A stretch of 8,606 nt of DNA from Elioraea sp051860475 (GTDB lineage: Bacteria > Pseudomonadota > Alphaproteobacteria > Acetobacterales > Acetobacteraceae). The stretch covers positions 1 to 8,606 of the forward strand of contig NZ_JBHYDW010000165.1 of the NCBI RefSeq assembly GCF_051860475.1. The letters run 5' to 3'. A model generated the notes under the pieces. The model was not told the DNA's origin and did no database searches. It was given only the letters and a program-made list of their open reading frames with translations. Shown in pieces: positions 6,612 through 8,606 of this stretch. The position numbers and the translations under genes were made by a program. The stretch's first letter is position 1, and every line of letters begins with the position of its first letter.

Positions 6612-8606
6612 TCAATCATGCGCCTCGGCTGCGGCGGGCGCGGGCGCCACCCCGGCGTGGTCCGGCCGCGGCGCGCCGAGACGCCCGGTCTCGAGGCCGG
6701 ACAGCACGATCAGGGCGCTCGTGCAGTAGGCCGGGCAGACCTCGGAGGGCCGGCCCATGCGCAGGTTGTTCGCCGCCGTCAGCGCCGCGACCACCGGCCA
6801 GAGCACCATCGCGCCAAGCAGCAGCGGCAGCCGCGTCCAGGACGAGGGCCAGAGCTGATTGAGCACGCGCCGCTCCAGCCGCCGCAGGCGCCGCTTGATG
6901 CGTCCGCCCGCGAACCGCGCGGCGACGCGGCAGCCGAGCCAGCCGGACAGGAACAGATCCGATGTGTAGTGCGCGAGCTCGATCGTGAAATTGCTCGGGT
7001 CCGCGTCGCCATTGGGGTGGTCGATATAGATCGCGATCGCGCCGCCCGGCCGGACCAGTTGGCGCGCGGCCTCGATAAGCCGTCCAGCCGTCAGGACGTC
7101 GGCGCGGTGCAGATGCAGCAGGACCACGCCGTACCCCTCGGCCTGTGCGCGAGACCGATCGAGATCAGCGTCGATATCCTCCAGCAGCGCATCGAACCCC
7201 GTGCGCACCTCGAACCGGTCGCCGCGGCCGAGCGCCGCCGCCAGCGTGCTGTCGTCCGCGCAAACGAGCAGGCGGTGGTCCGCCGGCGGCAACGCCTCCA
7301 CCCAGTCGAGGAGCAGCCGGGAATCGGGCCAGAGATGATGCCAGATCGGGACGTCCGGCACCGAGCCCATGGCACGCCGTGCCCGCGCGAGCAGACCGGT
7401 GTAGAGGCGCTGGGCCAGCGGGACGCGCCTCCCGCGCCGGCGCCGAGCGGCGACGCCGCGAAGCCAACCACGGGGCGCGGTCGTCCTGGCCGCCGCAGGC
7501 GAGGCGAGCTCGGGCGGCTCGACCTGGTCGTCGCCACCGGCCGCCCGCAGCGACCGCCAGGCCGCGACACCGAGCGTCCAGTAGAGGTGATCCTCGTGGT
7601 CGGCCGGCCGCCGGGTCATGCGCGACCGGACCGCCGCCATGAACCCGGCGAGATGCCGACGGGCCTCGTCGAGGCCGTCGGGCGGGTCGGCGGTGCGGAA
7701 CAGCACGTCTGCCTCGGCGAAGCGCCGGTGCTCCCGCGTCGTCCAGACCGAGAGCTCCCGGGCGATCTCGGCCGGCCGCTTCGCGCCCGACGAGATGAAC
7801 CGCCGCTCCTGGTCCGAAGGCTGGAGCTCGAGCATGAAGAAGCTGTCGGAGTCGTCGAGGATGGTGAACGCGCCGGACGGCACCAGCTCCGGGACGAGGC
7901 CGTAGTCGCAGTAGGAATTGACCCGCCCGATCGGCCGCTCCGGTCGGATCGCCAGCATGAAGATCAGGTGGTAGCGCGCGAGCAGCGCGGTTCCGTCGAC
8001 CTGCCAGTAGATCTGATTGTGGGTTGTGCAGGTCACCAGCTGCTGGGTCACGGTCTTGGCGACCACGGTCGGGTGCAGGGTGTCGAAGGCGAGCCGCACC
8101 ATCGCGCGCGGCGGCATCGCCAGGCTGCCGTCACGCGGATCGATCGCGTCCGCCAGCACCGGCAGTGCGTCCTCGGCGCGGGCGCGGAGCGACGGCGCCA
8201 TCACGCATCGGTGCCCCTGGTGCAGGCGGGTGAGCAGGGTCTCGAGCGCGCCCTCGGCAAGCACGAAGTCCGAGTTCATGAACACGAAGGTCGTGTCGGT
8301 CTGCGCCGCGCCGCTGTCCGCGATCCCGCGCGCATAGGCGAGCGTCAGCGTCACGCCGTAGCAGCCGCTCGTGATCAGATCGTCGATCGGCAGGAAGCGC
8401 ACCGGGCAGAGCTGACGCAGCCGCTCGAATGCGGGCTTGCCGTCGAATGCGGCGATGCTCTCGCGCGAGGTCAGCATCAGGATCTCGAGGTCGCTGGCCG
8501 CCGCGAGTGCGGGCAGGTTTCCCGGAGCGAGATAGGAGGGCAGCGAGATCCGCGCGAACTCGTCGATGTAGCGTGCGCCCCAGATGACCGTCAGAAACTT
8601 GACCTT
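6612..8606 (-). CDS. Large glycosyltransferase-like / methyltransferase-like protein, 5' end just outside the window
   Basis: I do not recognise this family. The open frame covers 664 residues. It starts at the right edge with KVKFLTVIWGARYIDEF, which looks like the true N-terminal strand of a Rossmann/GT-A fold, so the start codon is probably only a codon or so beyond the edge; the ATG at 8477 is internal. Residues ~1-280 are glycosyltransferase-like: TTFVFMNSDFVLAEGAL (105-121, NSD in the DxD place), then NQIYWQVDGTALL and YCDYGLVPEL. A basic, Ala/Arg-rich linker follows (~365-415). Residues ~415-540 look methyltransferase-like, with GYGVVLLHLHRADVL (491-505) and ARQLVRPGGAIAIYIDHPN (514-532), but no glycine-rich SAM loop is evident. 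A basic stretch (RIKRRLRRLERR) precedes one hydrophobic segment at about 592-612, a probable membrane anchor. A role in surface-glycan synthesis is inferred from neighbours. Confidence 0.8.
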   Translation of the reverse strand, partial: KVKFLTVIWGARYIDEFARISLPSYLAPGNLPALAAASDLEILMLTSRESIAAFDGKPAFERLRQLCPVRFLPIDDLITSGCYGVTLTLAYARGIADSGAAQTDTTFVFMNSDFVLAEGALETLLTRLHQGHRCVMAPSLRARAEDALPVLADAIDPRDGSLAMPPRAMVRLAFDTLHPTVVAKTVTQQLVTCTTHNQIYWQVDGTALLARYHLIFMLAIRPERPIGRVNSYCDYGLVPELVPSGAFTILDDSDSFFMLELQPSDQERRFISSGAKRPAEIARELSVWTTREHRRFAEADVLFRTADPPDGLDEARRHLAGFMAAVRSRMTRRPADHEDHLYWTLGVAAWRSLRAAGGDDQVEPPELASPAAARTTAPRGWLRGVAARRRRGRRVPLAQRLYTGLLARARRAMGSVPDVPIWHHLWPDSRLLLDWVEALPPADHRLLVCADDSTLAAALGRGDRFEVRTGFDALLEDIDADLDRSRAQAEGYGVVLLHLHRADVLTAGRLIEAARQLVRPGGAIAIYIDHPNGDADPSNFTIELAHYTSDLFLSGWLGCRVAARFAGGRIKRRLRRLERRVLNQLWPSSWTRLPLLLGAMVLWPVVAALTAANNLRMGRPSEVCPAYCTSALIVLSGLETGRLGAPRPDHAGVAPAPAAAEAHD

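Overview
The window (8,606 bp, very GC-rich) looks like a chromosomal piece of an alphaproteobacterium, most likely of Rhodospirillales/Acetobacteraceae type. I infer this from the high GC with strong third-position bias, from the LepA sequence (which reads like alphaproteobacterial LepA), and from a dehydratase that closely resembles alphaproteobacterial pentonate dehydratases. No RNA gene, insertion sequence, CRISPR array, integrase or attachment site is visible. No gap longer than about 160 bp lacks a gene.

Layout. (1) 1-922, minus: the N-terminal half of lepA (elongation factor 4), running off the left edge. (2) 923-1081: a divergent intergenic region holding the presumed promoters. (3) 1082-2875, plus: a complete IlvD/Edd-family sugar-acid dehydratase, probably xylonate or arabinonate dehydratase. 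(4) 2876-2914: a 39-bp convergent gap filled by a hairpin that may terminate transcription from both sides. (5) 2915-8606, minus: five genes, all on one strand, transcribed right to left and probably one operon. In order of transcription they are: a large protein with a glycosyltransferase-like N-terminal half, a methyltransferase-like C-terminal part and one hydrophobic segment (5' end just outside the window); an RmlD-like extended SDR; a sugar C-methyltransferase of the zinc-binding/Methyltransf_13-14 type; a small class I SAM methyltransferase; and a NUDIX hydrolase.

How the genes fit together. The minus-strand block reads as part of a surface-glycan or branched-deoxysugar locus. The C-methyltransferase would add a methyl branch to an NDP-4-keto-6-deoxysugar, and the RmlD-like SDR would reduce the keto group. 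The small methyltransferase could decorate the sugar or glycan, and the first gene could transfer it. The NUDIX enzyme could act on a nucleotide-sugar or be housekeeping. The nucleotide-sugar activation and 4,6-dehydratase genes are not in the window. The dehydratase and lepA appear to be independent neighbours.

Nothing here is a proven new system. The points most worth a second look are the unrecognised glycosyltransferase/methyltransferase-like fusion, and the fact that three enzymes in the same block (NUDIX, C-methyltransferase, SDR) each depart from consensus at a signature position.
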